The notes beneath the pieces were generated by a model that ran no database searches, was not told the DNA's origin, and was given only the letters and a program-made list of their open reading frames with translations. 64,000 nt of DNA from Vitellaria paradoxa (taxonomy: Eukaryota; Streptophyta; Magnoliopsida; Ericales; Sapotaceae): assembly GCA_019916065.1 (NCBI GenBank), contig CM034244.1, forward strand, positions 31,093,933 to 31,157,932. The letters run 5' to 3'. The position numbers were made by a program, and so were the translations under genes. Shown in pieces: positions 12,041 to 24,089 of this stretch. Each line of letters begins with the position of its first letter. Positions within the stretch are counted from its first letter, which is position 1.

Positions 12041-14161
12041 TACCAAAAAGAAAAAAAGAAGAGAGAGTAACCATGAATTCACTTCTCTTTCTTTTAAAAG
12101 AAAAAGTGCACATATTGACAATAAATAATTATAGATACGTTACGTTTGTCATTTACAAAATTGACAAAATAAGTAGAACAAAATAAATTTTAAAAATATA
12201 AGAGGCAAAAATTGAATGATTTAAAGAACAAGAACTAAAATAAAAATTAATTCGAGATAAAATACTATGCTAACTGTTCGGCAATAAAAAATACCGCTGG
12301 ACTTGCTCACCACATCAACCAAAAAAGTGGAATTCAAGCTTGTAGAGTACAAGAAGTCAGAGGAAATAGTTAGAGAGAGGATTCTCGACCAAAAACCCTC
12401 CGATGGTAAAGTCAAAAGTGGTAGAGAATTGTAGAGAAAAGAGTAATGTAAACAGTTGACAATAGTGAGCATACCTGAATTTTGTGACTAAATCTTATAT
12501 TTATAGTAGGATAATGTAAATAAATTAATATGTAAATAATTGAATTGTAATGATTTTGTATCTTATATGTATAAATTAAAGTAATGGCAATTTGCTTCTT
12601 TTTAAATGCTTTTCATTCCATGTTTAATACATCCCACTCAGTATTAAATGCACGTGAGAGGAAGAGTATCCAAATCGACAGAATACAACCTTGAGGAGTG
12701 TCTAAATATCACATCCGTCTATCACTTATAAATAAATAAACTAACTGAGCTAATTATGAACTAATAAATTTAGTTCATTTGATAATATTATGCTTTTATA
12801 GTTAGAATTACATCAACACTATGTTGCTGAATGGTGGGACCAATCCGTGATGGTCAATTGATTACTAGATCAACCCCGATCACATTCTTGCACAGTGCCC
12901 TTATATTCGGAAGAATGCCACATGTCCTTGCATATTTTTGTACCAACACTAACTGTAAAAATGCAATCAAGGAAAAAAAATATAATAAGTTATAAGAAGG
13001 TAATATACTCAAATTTCTTTATTGTGTCTACAGTTTATTGGCTTCACTGAATAGACGCTTTCGGATTTCGTTGTGTTCAGATTAAACCTTCTTAATTATA
13101 AATAAAAAAATATAATCAAGATTTTTCATTCAAAGGACGATTCGAGGGGTTGCAGCAGGGGGATTACTGCAGCCGCTACAGTACCCCCAAAACGATACTA
13201 TTTTAGCTATTTTTCATCTAAAACGACGCCGTTTCATTTAAGTTCCATATTCAAATGCATCAATTCATGTTCAAATATGCATATTCGAATGCATCAATTC
13301 ATATTCGAATATGAGAATTTAAATAGAATGGCGTGGTTTCGAGTGAAAAATAACCAAAACAACATCGTTTTAGGAGTACTATAGCTGTTGCAGTAACCTC
13401 TACTACAGTCGCTGCAATAACCCCTCTTTCCAAAGGATCCCCATTTCATAGATTTTAATAAATTTAATCAAGAATACCCTAGCAGTGGTGCCCTTGAGGG
13501 ACAATTCATGTGGCACATAGGTTATAAGAGGAGGTTTCAGAAGTATTTGCAATATTGTGATTCTTTTTAACTTATCATTCTGATCACTGTAATGTGCGGG
13601 CACAACTTGAAATTTACTCGAGACTAGTGAATTTTCTTTGTATATAAAAAAAAAAAGAAAAAAAAAAAACCTAGCATGGACATCCATAGGTCTCGAAGAA
13701 TGTGTTTGGAGTAAGGTTTTTGGTAAGAAAAAAGAAAAAGAAATGTGGGAAGAGATATTAAAAAGAGTAAAGAAATATAAAATCTTAACTATATATATAC
13801 ATATCGTTGTCTAAATGGATTAAAAAACATATAATAAAATAAAATTCATTCATCAATACATTAGTTTTTCAATTTAATTAATTTTAATTTCCTAAATTTC
13901 TTGTACTTTTTCTTCTATTTTCAATTACAGTTCAAATAAAAGAAGGATTTTTGAATTCTCATCCCTTTTATTTTCCCTTAACAAATATTTGATTCAAATG
14001 CAACCTTAGTGTTAGATCAAAATATGTATTTTATTAGGTTTTCTATACTTCACTAACACAAACATAATAAATATTAACCAATGTTGATAGATACAGTACA
14101 AAATTCATAGCACTAACTTCCCAATTGTAAAGTAGTAATACTAGTAAAGATGCACATAAAC

Positions 14162-14197
<36 letters not shown>

Positions 14198-14295
14198 GTA
14201 ATAATAATAATAAACTACGGTATTTTTGGAATGATAAAAAGCTAAATAAATCGTAGATTCGTAATTCGTGTAGTGAGATAAAAAGTAAATAACTT
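12041..14295. other. Gene-free stretch with a family M element and an AAT microsatellite
   Basis: No exon is recognisable. Frames at 12221-12472 and 13403-13687 (minus) have no family resemblance and probably arise by chance. An (AAT)n microsatellite lies at about 14163-14214. The last ~80 bp (14215-14295) are the left half of the dispersed ~150-bp element that the large CACTA element interrupts. Confidence 0.5.
13144..13426. repeat. Inverted-repeat element, family M, copy 3
   Basis: The left end GAGGGGTTGCAGCAG and right end GCTGCAATAACCCCTC are inverted. The arms share 'tactgcagccgctacagtac' / 'gtactatagctgttgcagta' and 'ccaaaacgat' / 'atcgttttagg', with 'atttttcatctaaaacgacg' inside. It resembles the copies at 1763-2047 and 35685-35930 but lies outside the segmental duplication, so it is an independent insertion. 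No clear target duplication was found. Confidence 0.65.
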
Positions 14296-15179
14296 CACTA
14301 CTGGAAAATGGGATATTTTCGCTAAAAATGGAAAAGCGGTCGCTAAAAGTAACAGCGACGGCTTAGCGACCGCCTGCAAGAGGTCGCATTTGAGTCGTCA
14401 CTAAAAAGTATTAGCGACCATCGAAGCAATCACTAAGTTTTTTGCGACGATGGCTGTGAATGCTTAGGGAAAGACGTCAGACAATTAGCGACCACTACAG
14501 GCGGTTGCTAATATCTAGTAGCAGTCGCTGTTTTATTGGTGCGAAAACTTTTCAGATGGTGCCAGGTGGCACGAACTTGTTGTGACCACAGGTAACGGTC
14601 GCTGATAGACTAAAAGCGGTTGCAATTACTTACCGGGAAAACCATGCCATTTGGCGCCATTTGACGCAAAGGTATTAGCGACCCTTTTGGTGTATTAGCG
14701 ACTGCTTTAAGCGGTCGCTAATGCATAGCTTAATATTTTTTTTATAAAAGAATCTCAATAATTTATTATAATAAAATGTCAATAATTTTTTTTACAAATC
14801 GAATTATTTAAATTATCTATTTAATAATTATTTATTATTTATTTATAAAAATTATTTATTTATAAAAATTATTTATTTAATAGTTGCTAATTATTTATAA
14901 TAACTATTATATTTTATTATTTATGTATAAATATTTATATTAAATTAAATTTAATTATATTTTATTAATTTGCACATGGAACTAAAGAATTTTTTCATAA
15001 AATCAATTAAAAAAACAAACATGGCTCCTAATTATGATTATATATACAAACATAATATCAAATTAGATTACAATTAAAACAAAATTTTATTATATGTAAA
15101 TGTTCAAAATACAAAAACTAAAATATATATAAATGTACTGATCAAAATATATACAAATGGATCCTAATCATCCTAATCC

Positions 15180-16867
15180 AGTCCAAGAGGGCTATCCGCC
15201 ATCGTCCGGGTCCTACAATGGAATACTAACGAAATTAGAAAATGATAAAAAGACATGAATATATAAATTTATAAAATTTTAAAGAGTAATAGTAATGAAA
15301 AATAAAATTTTTAACCTGAGGAAGAAAAGATTGATGGCTCTGACTCTGAGAGAGGCGTCTCTCCATCTCAGCCATCATCTCGGCTCGAAGCGATGCCTCT
15401 CGTGAGTCTATCTCATCTCAAAAGGTCTGGAGCAAATCCTGGTTGCGACGTCTGGCCTGAGAAGATGACTCTGCTCGTGCGACGGATTGACGTGGAATAC
15501 CCGTGCCTCGCGTAAGCGTGTATCCATGACCATCACGCCCGACAATGGAGAAAAATACCTTATCCCTCATCTCCTCGGACTCCTTCTCATTTGGCGGCAG
15601 CTCGTTTAGACGTGCATTAAACTGCATCTAATGCAAACAAGCCGAAATAGAAAAAACAAGATAAGTAACTATAATATCTAAAGCAAAATTAAATTATATG
15701 TTCATTAGACAAAATATTAAAATTAGTTACCTGTATGGTCTGAACCTTCGGCGAATCAGTACGTCGAGTCGCCAACGACATGGACATCTGATCTATCCTC
15801 AGGCCCTTCTCTGTCTTCTGTTGAAAGGTAAATTATATGTTAATAATTTACTATCATTAAATATGAAAATAAAAAAGTCGCTATTGGCATGGTAAGCTAA
15901 TGTTTTTACCTCGTGGCGAACCTGAGAAAAGTGTCGAGTCCCCTCCTTATGGCCCGAGCCCTGCATTCCTTGATTTCGCGAGTTCCTCTGGGCCTCCGCC
16001 TATTTTAAGTTTGTCTCGATTAGTTTTTGTAATTTACGCTTTATAACGTCAAAACTTAAGGAAAAAAAATCAACTCGCAATCTACTCACCTATACCTCGG
16101 GACTCGACCAATACTTGACGAGCTCAGCCCACTGGTGGGGAAGAACGCTCGGTGGGACCCGCTAGAGGATGTCAGGGTCATTCTCATGACCCTTATAGTA
16201 TTTATCTTTAATCTTATTTTTATGATCCTTCCACATCTTCTGACACTTGGGGAACATAACGTCCCGGAAGTCTGGAGGAATATCAACTACATTGGCCTAA
16301 AAATGACAAATTGTAGAATATTATTTATGTTACAAGTTTCAGCACATAAACCACATACAATTAGAATATAAAATTTTCATACCTGCACCTCGGTCAATAG
16401 ACCCTCGAACGTAAAATCTGGGAAACAATCCCACTCAATGGTGGTCAACGGGAATCTAATCGGATTCCAGACCAAATGTCTGAACTATGAAGAGACCGTC
16501 CATCCTTCCCTACTGGATGGGGCATGTCATCCCATTGAACAGTCAGCCACTGAGATCCGCAATTCCACTGCGGCAATCCCTTCGAGGGCCCTCTGCCGGA
16601 CCTCGAAAGCCTGCTCGAAGTAGGAGAATCTATTTCAAACAAATTGTTACGTGATAAGTCTAGACATAATATAATTACCGTTGTTGGATAAGATAAATTC
16701 TGAAACTAATGAACTTTACCTACATCTGTATAGTCAGTCACTGAAGGACGCGTGGACATAAGGGGTAAAGGTGGGACAGCATCTGCTGAGCTACTCCTGT
16801 TACGGGATAGGCCGAGGCACTCAGCCATCGTCCTGGGACCAGTCCTCTTCCTAGAGCATCCGAACAT
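15180..16867 (-). pseudogene. TNPA-like second protein of CACTA element (Transposase_24 / Ptta type), broken
   Basis: Read on the minus strand, pieces of the plant Ptta/En/Spm transposase family appear in the expected order. A Met-start segment near 16867 begins MFGCSRKRTGPRTMAECLG. Next comes a stretch with VQWDDMPHPVGKDGRSL (about 16480-16550), then YYKGHENDPDIL followed by a stop (about 16160-16200), then WAELVKYWSSPEV. The family's hallmark AEAQRNSRNQGMQGSGHKEG (about 15940-16000) follows, and finally a C-terminal frame at 15418-15627 beginning MQFNARLNELPPNE. Gaps between pieces fit introns. At least one in-frame stop near 16165 suggests a non-functional copy. In En/Spm this protein binds subterminal repeats. 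Confidence 0.82.
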
Positions 16868-16894
16868 GGCTCCCTAACTGTTCACAATTTAAAT

Positions 16895-18006
16895 TTATTA
16901 CAATTTCAAATACAAAGAAAAATCAATTTAAAATCTACTTTGTTCGGATAAAAAAGTACACAACCGTGTATTAGGTATGTAAATCAACTGTATCTCCTTC
17001 GACCGTGTCCCTAACCCAATTAACATCTTCATCATGTTAGACGATTGCATCTTGGTCAAGAGCTTGTTGGGCGAATGGATCAATATCTGGCTCATCGCAG
17101 TCGATCTGGTACACCCCCTCCTTGACATTTTAACTGCAATTTGTCAATTGGGATCGGCTCGATCGCCAACATAGTAAACTTGCTCTGTCAGGGATGCCAG
17201 TATATATGATTCAGCTTCTATTTGTACATCTCGATGTAACAAATTGTTGAAATTGATCAATTTAAATTGGTACTTATCAGCTTTAACCCCACGAATTGGA
17301 TCAGCCCAGACACACTTAAATAATAAATATCTCAAATTGCGATTGTAAACGATTTCAATAATGTCGTTCAGTTGGCCGTAATAGTAACCACCGTCAACGG
17401 ATGGACAACCGATGCCACTATTTCGTATAGCTCGCCTATCATCTACTTCCTTGATGCGAAATCGAAACCCATTGATGTCACAAGCTGTGTAACATCGAGC
17501 TATCGTGTAAGGACCATCAGCCAACTAATTTATTTCATCAGTCAAAGTAGAATTCGTAGTATTTCGTAAATTGTATACCTATAGAATGTAAAACACCTAG
17601 TCTTACACTTTACCTCCTCATTACAGGGTGATTGGTCTTATCCCATTCGAGAATGCACGATCCAACTTGTACTCAACAACTCAATACTTTTGTTCCCTAA
17701 TTAGATAAAATTTCGGCAGCATGTCCGCGTGGTTCTCCAAGTACACGACACACAGACGACATCAATCGTACCCTGTGTATGCAGTCGGAGAACAACAGGA
17801 CGTCAACCGAAACTTCATCTAACATAGGACAATACATGAGTTGTTGAAGGCAGGATGGATAATTGCATTCCCAAACTATCCAAACTAGATAATTCAAGAA
17901 TCACGTACGTCAATCCCCGCACGTTCATCGAAAGGACAACGAATCTGGTCAAAAACCTAATCCGTTGCCTAAGGATGACCAAACGGGTGGCGTACGAGAT
18001 TCTCAA
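16895..18006 (-). pseudogene. TNPD-like transposase C-terminal part (DUF4216), broken
   Basis: The frame at 17144-17524 (minus) matches the DUF4216 domain at the C-terminal side of plant TNP2/TNPD transposases. It contains NGFRFRIKEVDDRRAIRNSG, YYYGQLNDIIEIVYN, FKCVWADP, VKADKYQFKLINFNNLLHRD and a late QVYYV. Just downstream (17010-17100) another frame carries YQIDCDEPDIDPFAQQAL and DEDVNWVRDT, like the acidic tail of such proteins. Upstream (17640-18006) only shifted short frames remain. The catalytic Transposase_21 region is not visible. It lies directly upstream of the TNPA-like relic on the same strand, the usual order. Confidence 0.82.
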
Positions 18007-18106
18007 ACGGGTCTAAGTTTCACTAATGTATGCAAATGAATAAAATAAAATAGTTCTCAATGTCTGTTTGTTTTCTAACTTAGAATAAAGTATTTACAAA
18101 AATATT

Positions 18107-18770
18107 GGATTTGACCTAGGCAAGATTAGGGGTTTACTTTTAATTAATAATTGAACTAATTAAATATTATTAATTAACTACTGCTGCTTATCTAATTAAT
18201 TACTATATTATTCGGTAAATTACCTAGAAACAATATTATAATATTATTATTTGACCTAATTACTTATCGTATTCGTATTGGATTGGACTGAGCGCAAGAA
18301 AGATATTGGATTTGGCCCAAGCAAGATTAGGGGTTTACTTTTAATTAGTAATTGAACTAATTAAATATTATTAATTAACTATTACTGCTTTCTAATTAAT
18401 TATTATATTATTCGGTAAATTACCTAGAAACAATATTATAATATTGTTATTTGACCTAATTTACTTATCGTATTCGTATTAAATTGGACTGGGCGTAAGA
18501 AAGATATTAGATTTGGCCCAGGCAAGATTAAGGGTTTACTTTTAATTAGTAATTGCACTAATTAAATATTATTAATTAACTACTGCTGCTTGTCTAATTA
18601 ATTACTATATTATTCGGTAAATTACCTAGAAATAATATTATAATATTATTATTTGACCTAATTTACTTATCGTATTTGTATTGGATTGGACTGGACCCAA
18701 GAAAGATATTAGATTAGGCCCGAGCAAGATTAAGGATTTAGTTTTGGATTGGGCCCAAGGATTAGAGTTA
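18107..18770. repeat. ~201-bp tandem repeat, about 3.3 units
   Basis: Units start near 18107, 18308, 18509 and 18711, each opening with 'gatttggcccaagcaagatt' or a close variant. Each includes 'ttacctagaaacaatattat' and 'cttatcgtattcgtatt'. The last unit is cut short. The array lies inside the CACTA element where the missing transposase region would be expected. Confidence 0.85.
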
Positions 18771-21700
18771 ATTATTGTTATTCAAAAAAATAACACTTAA
18801 ATAAACTATCCGAAGATCAAATATACAATAAATAAAATAATACGATACAAATTAAATAAATTAACAATAGATATTATGAACAATTCAATATTTGCTCATT
18901 ATAACATAAATCAAATTATGATTTCAAATAATAAAAATATTTTCAATCATTTGAGTAACCAGCCATTACAATATTAATTGAAACAATCTAATTTGACCTA
19001 AATTAATTATATTATCAATATTCTAATTCGTTATTTAATATTTTAGCTAATATTAATATTTAATGAACCTAAAAATTATAATTTAATATTATTATTTACC
19101 TAATCTTACTATTTTTAGTATTATTGTTTAATTCAAAATATATAAATTAACAACAAATATTACGATATTAATTTTTTTTGTATTATTGTTTCCTATTTAT
19201 GCTACTTTTTATTTAATATTTTTTATAATATTAATAGATTATATTATCTTATTAGAACTTAATTTTAATTTATATTTTTAATGAACCTACAAATTATAAT
19301 TAAATATTAATATTTACTTAATATTAATATTTTTAATACTATTGTCTAACATTATAAATATCATAATATAATTTAATTTACCTAAAATAACGTTCATTAA
19401 TTTAATTAATTTCGATAAGGTAATAACACTAATTAATCTCCTTAACATAATGTTAATTAATTTTAATATCATAATATAATTTAATTTCAATATTAAGGTG
19501 ACGTTAATTAATATTATTTTTCATGATTGTTTTAGTAAATAATAATAATATATTTAAATTATTTAACAAATTATATTATCTTATTAGAACTTAATTTTAA
19601 TTTATATTTTTAGTGAACCAATAAGTTTTAATTTAATATTAATATTTAATTAATTCGCAAATTTTTAATATTATTGTCTAACATTATAAATATCATAATA
19701 TAATTTAATTTCCTTAAGATAAGTTAATGTATTATAACTTAATTTTAATTTATATATTTAATGAACCTACAAGCTATATTTTAATATTAATATTTACTTA
19801 ATTTTCATATTTTTAATATTATTGTCTAACATTATAAATATCATAATATAATTTAATTTCCATAAGGTAAGTTAATCAATTTATTTTTAAAAATTATACA
19901 TTTATGTATTTATAATTCCAAATATTTTACTTTAATATTGTTCATATTTAAAATTAATTTCTTAATTGTTTAATCATTACTTCAAAAGCAAATCATGTTA
20001 AATATTATTTTTCATGTTTTTATATTTTTGAATATGATAATTATTTCACTCAATGATAATAATATATATAATTTATTAAAGTAAAATTATTTAATAAATT
20101 ATATTTTCTTACAAAGAGCTAATTTCAATTCACAGTTACCAAAATTTAATTAATTTCGGTAACGTAATAATATTAATTAATCTCTTAACGTAATGTTAAT
20201 TAATTTTAATATCATAATATAATTAATTTATTTTAAAATTTTATAATATAATTTAATTTCATTAAGGTCACGTTAATTAATATTTTTCATGATTGTTTTA
20301 ATAAATGATAATAATATATGCAAATTATTTAATAAATTATATTATCTTATTAGAACTTAATTTTAATTTATATTTTTAATGAAGCTATAAGTTTTAATTT
20401 AATATTAATATTTACTTAATTTTCATATTTTTAATGTTATTGTCTAACATTATAAATATCATAATATAATTTAATTTCCTTAAGGTAAGTTAATCAATTT
20501 ATTTTTAAAAATTATACATGTATGTATTTATAATTCCAAATATCTTACTTTAATATTGTTCACATTTAAAATTAATTTCTTAATTGTTTAATCATTACTT
20601 CAAAAGTAAATCATATTAAATATTATTTTTCATATTTTTATATTTTTAAATTAAAAAAATTAAGCACTCACTCTTTTATTATTTTTGATAATTATTTCAC
20701 TCAATGATAATAATATATATAATTTATTAAATAAATTTATTTAGTAAATTATATTTTCTTACAAATAGCTAATTTCAATTCACATTTTTAAATTTAAAAA
20801 AAATAAGCATTCACTCTTTTATAATTTCAAAAAATTATATTTCAATCAATATATTTTTACTTTTTTTAATACTGATTTTTAATACTTAATTTTATTATTT
20901 TTAATACCTACTTTAAATATTTAAATTTATAAATAATTTTAAGCTTAATTTAATAAAATATTCGCTCTGTTCAACAAAATTACATTTCTCTTTTTAAAAC
21001 TATGTTCATAATTATTTTAACCAATATTTTTGTCGCCTTTCACTTATACTTAATTAAATTTATTTTTATAGCTAGTTTAATAAATGATAATAAAAGATAT
21101 AAATTGACAAAAAAGTCACATCTTTATTTAGTCTAATTAATACTTTTTTAAAATTTAAATCTTTATTTAGTCTCCTAAAGTTATATGGCATCTCCTAAAG
21201 TTTCCTTGAATTCGAAACTTTTCAAAAAGAATAGTTATTTATCACTTTTTACGTTTTTTAAAATTCAAACTATATTAAAAAAATTAAAAAAGTAAGGTAT
21301 ATGTGGTAATTCTTAAAAATCCCCATTAAAGTAATATTTTAATTTAAATTTATTTCAAATTTTTCTCTCCAAAAATATTTTCCATTAACTAAAATTTTTC
21401 TTCTAAAATCTATTTTTTTTCCTCCAACATACCAATTTTTATAAAATAAATTTAAAAAACAAAAAAATTAAAAAATTAAAAAAATAGCAAATAAAAAAAC
21501 AGCAAAAAAAAAAACAGCAAATTAAAAAAAATGACAGTAAAAAAAACAGCAATGTACATAAAAAAAAACATTACACAGTAAAAAAAAAATTTGACAGCAA
21601 CATTGCAACAATATTACAATCCACAACCAACAATTCAAAAAAAAAATCCCAATCAATAGCATATATATGAAATAAACAAATTAATGAGTAACTAAAATAA

Positions 21701-21900
21701 AAAAAAAAACAAACAATAATATATACATGCATGCATGGATGAATCATCAAACCCCAACCACAAAAACAAAAAAAAAAATTATTTACATTAATCCAATAAT
21801 AAACATGAAAAATACAGAAAATAAAAAAATTCAAACTAAAAAAAAAAAAAAAACTCAAACCTGGTGTAGTGGTAGTCAACCTCAAAAAAAACTCTAATAC
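18771..21900. other. AT-rich repetitive interior of the CACTA element
   Basis: No gene is visible. The stretch is made of recurring words such as 'attatattatcttattagaa', 'aacttaattttaatttatat' and 'cataatataatttaatttcc', found in several partly tandem copies between 19180 and 20780. It ends in A-rich DNA (21420-21920). Minus-strand frames here are homopolymer-driven and rejected as genes. Confidence 0.55.
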
Positions 21901-21925
21901 ACAAAAAAAAAAAAAAAATTAGTGT

Positions 21926-22136
21926 GCAAGAGAGAGAGAGAAAGATAGAGACAGAGAAAGAGAGAGAGAGAGAGAGCTAGAGAAGGAGAGCATTACCGGC
22001 CGGCCGGCGATGGTGGCAAGGGTGGTTCCGGCGAAGGCAACGGGGAGGAGAGAGAGGCAGGGGGAGAGAGGAGAGAGCGCGGGGGAGGGAGAGGAAAAAG
22101 AGGGAGGGAGGGAGAGAAAAAAGAGAGAGGCATTCT
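21926..22136. repeat. GA-rich microsatellite with a small GC-rich patch
   Basis: GAGA tracts at about 21929-21990 and 22045-22125 flank a GC-rich core at 21996-22045 that contains 'ggccggccggcgatgg'. The core stands out against its AT-rich surroundings. It lies beside the right subterminal repeats, where transcription of the minus-strand element genes would be expected to begin, so it could be a relic of the promoter or first exon (inference). Confidence 0.5.
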
Positions 22137-22382
22137 GCACGATATAATCAGAATATTAGCGACCGCTTATGCAGTCGCTATAACGCTTATGCAGTCGCTA
22201 TAAGAGTATTAGCGCCCGCTAAAAGCTGTTGCTCGAATTTTCTCGTCGCCGATACCTTACCGCGCCGTATTGGTGATGGCAGTTACAACGACCGCCCAAA
22301 GTAGTCGCTAATACTCCTATAGCGACTGCCTGAAGCGGTCGCCCGAATTTTCCACTCGCCGATTGGCCAATCTCTAATAGTA

Positions 22383-23138
22383 CTTTTAAAAATTTTCAAA
22401 AATTTTTAGTAATTTAAAAAATTTTTTAGTAAACCAAACGTAGTCCTAATAAACTAATCTGCATAATTTAAGGTTTTAGGTCAAACAAAGCGAGCCTTGG
22501 TTTAATATATACACATATATATATATATATATATATTGTCTGCACAATCAATTTTCATTATCCAACTTTCTAGTTAGTGGTCAGCAACTTGGATTGAAAC
22601 TTTAGCCGTGTGAAGTCAAATGTACGGACACACTACCACCGTTTGGCATAACAGTGAGCATGTTCTTGGCTCTTATGTGGAATAATGGTTAATGTCCACA
22701 ACATGCATGCGCCGTGGCAATCATGATATTTCTTCATTATAAATAAAAACGTAAGAGGGGTTGTCGCCCTCTTTAATTAGTAAAACATATATATATATAA
22801 TATTTACAGTTGGTAAGCCTACCTCCGCATTAATTTGCTTTTCTCATTGATGAAATGGTTGGTAGTGCTCTGCAATGTAATGAATAACAACACTACTATC
22901 AAGGTTTTGTTTGGTGTGAGAAAAAATTTTTAAAAACGATAAAAAATATTAAAAAATTTTAAAAATTATTTACTTTTTATCTCACTACACGAATTACAAA
23001 TTCATAATTTATCTTATCTTATTATACTTTTTATCACTCCAAATACGCTTAATATATGTTTGTATGTATATATATTGTTACTTAATTTTCAATGAAGAAT
23101 AAGGAACCCAGTGGTCTCTAAAGGTCTAATAAATTAAA
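22383..23138. other. Gene-free stretch with dispersed repeat copies
   Basis: 22386-22445 is the right half of the ~150-bp dispersed element split by the CACTA insertion. 22907-23045 is another copy in opposite orientation ('aattatttactttttatctc'). (TA)n lies at 22510-22535. No exon was found. Confidence 0.55.
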
Positions 23139-23560
23139 GGGTAACTTACATTAACACCCCTTGAACTTTTCAACTTGTTACACTTACACCTCCTGTAACC
23201 CCACAATTTTTAAAATTATAGAATAACCCCTGGAGATCACTCTGGACCACACAACTAATTTACAGAAACACCCTAATAGTTTTTAGTAATTACAAAACAC
23301 ACCTTAAAATCCACACATTCTTCCTAATATTATACTTTTCATATTTATGATATTTTTTGTTTCTTGATTTACTCTACGATCTACGGATAAATCTATTAAT
23401 ATTAAGTATAAATCATATAAACTAGTTAGAGGGCTTCATGAAGCTTTATAATCACATACATAAGCAAAAAAAGATTCAACAGAAGCAAAAAAGACAAGAA
23501 AAACTCTAGTATCATAATTCATAAGCTACTAACCTTCATAATATTCACAATCTTAGAATT

Positions 23561-23745
23561 GTCTTGGCTCTGTTACCACTATAATTTTAGCGCTTGGATG
23601 CTTAGGCTAGGAAAAAAAAAAAACTTAAAATGATAAAACACCCAAACTTTTATTAATAATACGGGAGTAGAAGATATATTACAGAGGAAGAGAGAGCACT
23701 CTGATTTTTCGTGTCTCCCTACTACATAAAGACCCCTTTATAAAG
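23561..23745 (-). promoter_or_regulatory. Pararetroviral promoter, poly(A) signal and tRNA-Met primer site
   Basis: Read on the minus strand, a TATA box TTTATAAA (23737-23744) is followed by AATAAA (about 23649-23654) and then TGGTAACAGAGCCAAGAC (23561-23578). The last closely matches the initiator-tRNA-Met primer-binding site used by Caulimoviridae and many plant retroelements. TATA, then polyadenylation signal, then primer site, all downstream of the last viral gene, is the order expected in the intergenic region of a circular pararetrovirus genome. Leader-like sequence continues toward lower coordinates. Confidence 0.7.
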
Positions 23746-24089
23746 GCCTCGAACACAAATTCCAAACTTGGATTTCAAACTTACAAAATAAAGATGAGGT
23801 CTAAAAAAGAAAAAGACAACTGACAAATATTAAAGTAGTGCAATAATGGAATTACTTTTGGTTAAAACAAATTCCTTCACACAGTGTTCACATTAGCTCT
23901 GGCATGTGCTGGATAAGGTTACAGTCATTCATGATCCACTTCTGAAAAAGTTTATTCTTTTTTATTTGGTAGTATTCCTAATTAGTCCACTGTGCTTCCC
24001 TGATGGTATAGCTTTTGTTAACCTTCCACCACATTTTTAATATTGTGCCACTCCTCTTCAATCATATTTTCCTAATAATCTTATTCTGC

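Larger units (their letters stand above)
14296..22382 (-). mobile_element. Large decayed CACTA (En/Spm) transposon, ~8.1 kb
   Basis: The left end is CACTACTGGAAAATGGGA. The right end, 'ctctaatagta', is a decayed inverted copy (transitions at the expected CCAGTAGTG). A direct repeat CTT lies at 14293-14295 and 22383-22385. Joining the flanks recreates the dispersed word 'gtaaataacttttaaaaatt', also seen near 4651 and 45595, so an empty-site comparison supports both ends. Subterminal AGCGACCGC/GCGGTCGCT motifs cluster at 14330-14725 and 22155-22355. Two minus-strand transposase relics lie at 15180-18006. The catalytic TNP2 part was not found, so the copy is probably defective. Confidence 0.88.

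Noticed and set aside
16445..16642. Opposite-strand frames over the transposase relics, for example 16135-16371 and 16438-16623 (+)
   Set aside because: The minus strand shows family motifs in order, while the plus frames have none and arise from the GC-richer coding remnant.
21571..22140. Minus-strand frames with Phe- and Ser-rich translations
   Set aside because: They are translations of poly-A and GA repeats with no domain resemblance.
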